In this document: positions 6,758-6,951 of the stretch, one piece after another
How positions within the stretch are numbered: the stretch's first letter is position 1
How the letters are laid out: each line of letters begins with the position of its first letter
Assembly (NCBI GenBank): GCA_002473165.1
Contig: DKSD01000015.1
Coordinates: 1-6,951 of the forward strand
From: Succinatimonas sp. UBA7265
GTDB lineage: Bacteria; Pseudomonadota; Gammaproteobacteria; Enterobacterales; Succinivibrionaceae
DNA: 6,951 nt
Direction: 5' to 3'
Notes under the pieces: generated by a model
Seen by the model: the letters and a program-made list of their open reading frames with translations, nothing else
Told to the model about the DNA's origin: nothing
The model's database searches: none
Position numbers and translations under genes: made by a program

Positions 6758-6762
6758 CTCCT
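6758..6762 (-). promoter_or_regulatory. Ribosome-binding site of the acetyltransferase, ambiguous start
   Basis: AGGAG on the minus strand lies five nt before a TTG (6752-6750) and eleven nt before an in-frame ATG (6746-6744). Spacing favours the TTG and codon preference favours the ATG. The difference is two residues (Met-Ile) at the N-terminus and does not affect any domain. Confidence 0.5.
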
Positions 6763-6781
6763 GTCCTTTGACTTTATCAGC

Positions 6782-6943
6782 TTAGAGTGTGAAGAGGTGC
6801 GCGACGATCTCTTCCTAGGTGGCGTCTTTCTTTAAGCCGCAGGCGGCGGGCACCGGCCTTTCCGTGCCCAGGAAAAGACGGCATCTTCCTGCAAAAAGGC
6901 GTTCTGGCTTAAAGGTACTCGTGGTCTTCCTGTCTTTAGCCTA
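6782..6943 (-). pseudogene. Possible decayed gene tail upstream of the acetyltransferase
   Basis: One minus-strand frame reads 41 codons between a TAG at 6943-6941 and a second TAG at 6817-6815, then ten further codons (EEIVAHLFTL) to a TAA at 6784-6782. The two sides of the second TAG join into a protein-like phrase (LKKDAT, stop, EEIVAHLFTL), and the TAA sits 36 nt before the acetyltransferase ATG, as a preceding operon gene would. A competing frame is open from the window edge for 39 codons to a TAA at 6834-6832. I recognise neither product. Either this is a degraded gene end or ordinary intergenic DNA; evidence is thin. Confidence 0.2.
6848..6869. repeat. GC-rich inverted repeat, possible hairpin
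   Basis: GGGCAC at 6848-6853 pairs with GTGCCC at 6864-6869. After a one-base bulge, two more G-C pairs (6855-6856 with 6862-6863) leave a five-nt loop. No T-run follows on either strand, so a classical intrinsic terminator is not supported. It could be a transcript structure or a relic of the surrounding degraded sequence. Confidence 0.3.
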
Positions 6944-6951
6944 AAAAATCC

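Noticed and set aside
6782..6943. Amber (TAG) stop-codon recoding
   Set aside because: Two in-frame TAGs in a short unrecognised stretch are expected by chance. The window shows no suppressor tRNA, and the complete genes ending here use TGA or TAA.
1..6951. CRISPR array, tRNA or rRNA gene, intact insertion sequence or transposase
   Set aside because: I saw no regularly spaced repeats, no tRNA-like cloverleaf, no conserved rRNA segments and no transposase or terminal inverted repeats.

Overview
The window is a bacterial gene cluster read entirely from the minus strand. The DNA is fairly GC-rich, genes are closely packed, and ribosome-binding sites are good. One is a near-perfect anti-SD complement in front of the large gene. 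The sequence alone does not fix the host. I lean weakly towards a GC-rich Gram-negative such as a proteobacterium, because no rRNA, tRNA or taxon-specific gene is present.

Layout in transcription order, right to left: (1) 6753-6951, a right-edge stretch with no convincing intact gene, possibly the tail of a decayed one. (2) A GNAT-family acetyltransferase (6225-6746, perhaps from a TTG at 6752). (3) After 67 nt, a 1010-residue multidomain protein (3125-6157). It has a short N-terminal helical segment, an archaeo-eukaryotic-type primase domain with a Cys cluster, a complete SF2 helicase core, and a C-terminal phospholipase-D-like module. This is the architecture of the primase-helicase of the computationally described TOTE conflict systems. 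(4) A 161-nt AT-richer gap with a -10-like box and short repeats. (5) Two consecutive WYL regulators, 343 and 356 residues, joined by a TGATG stop/start overlap. (6) A mostly helical protein of unknown function that overlaps the second regulator by 14 nt and runs off the left edge (1-875).

Reading of the system: the large protein has what is needed to bind, unwind and possibly prime nucleic acid. Its C-terminal PLD-like module appears to have lost the HKD His, Lys and Ser positions, so it may bind DNA rather than cut it, or nuclease activity may come from another protein. The downstream WYL-WYL-unknown genes are tightly coupled to one another. WYL proteins are common regulators of phage-defence and DNA-damage operons, so the cluster is a reasonable candidate defence or conflict module with two paralogous ligand-sensing regulators. 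That link is an inference from gene order. The unknown third gene of that sub-operon is the least explained part of the window.
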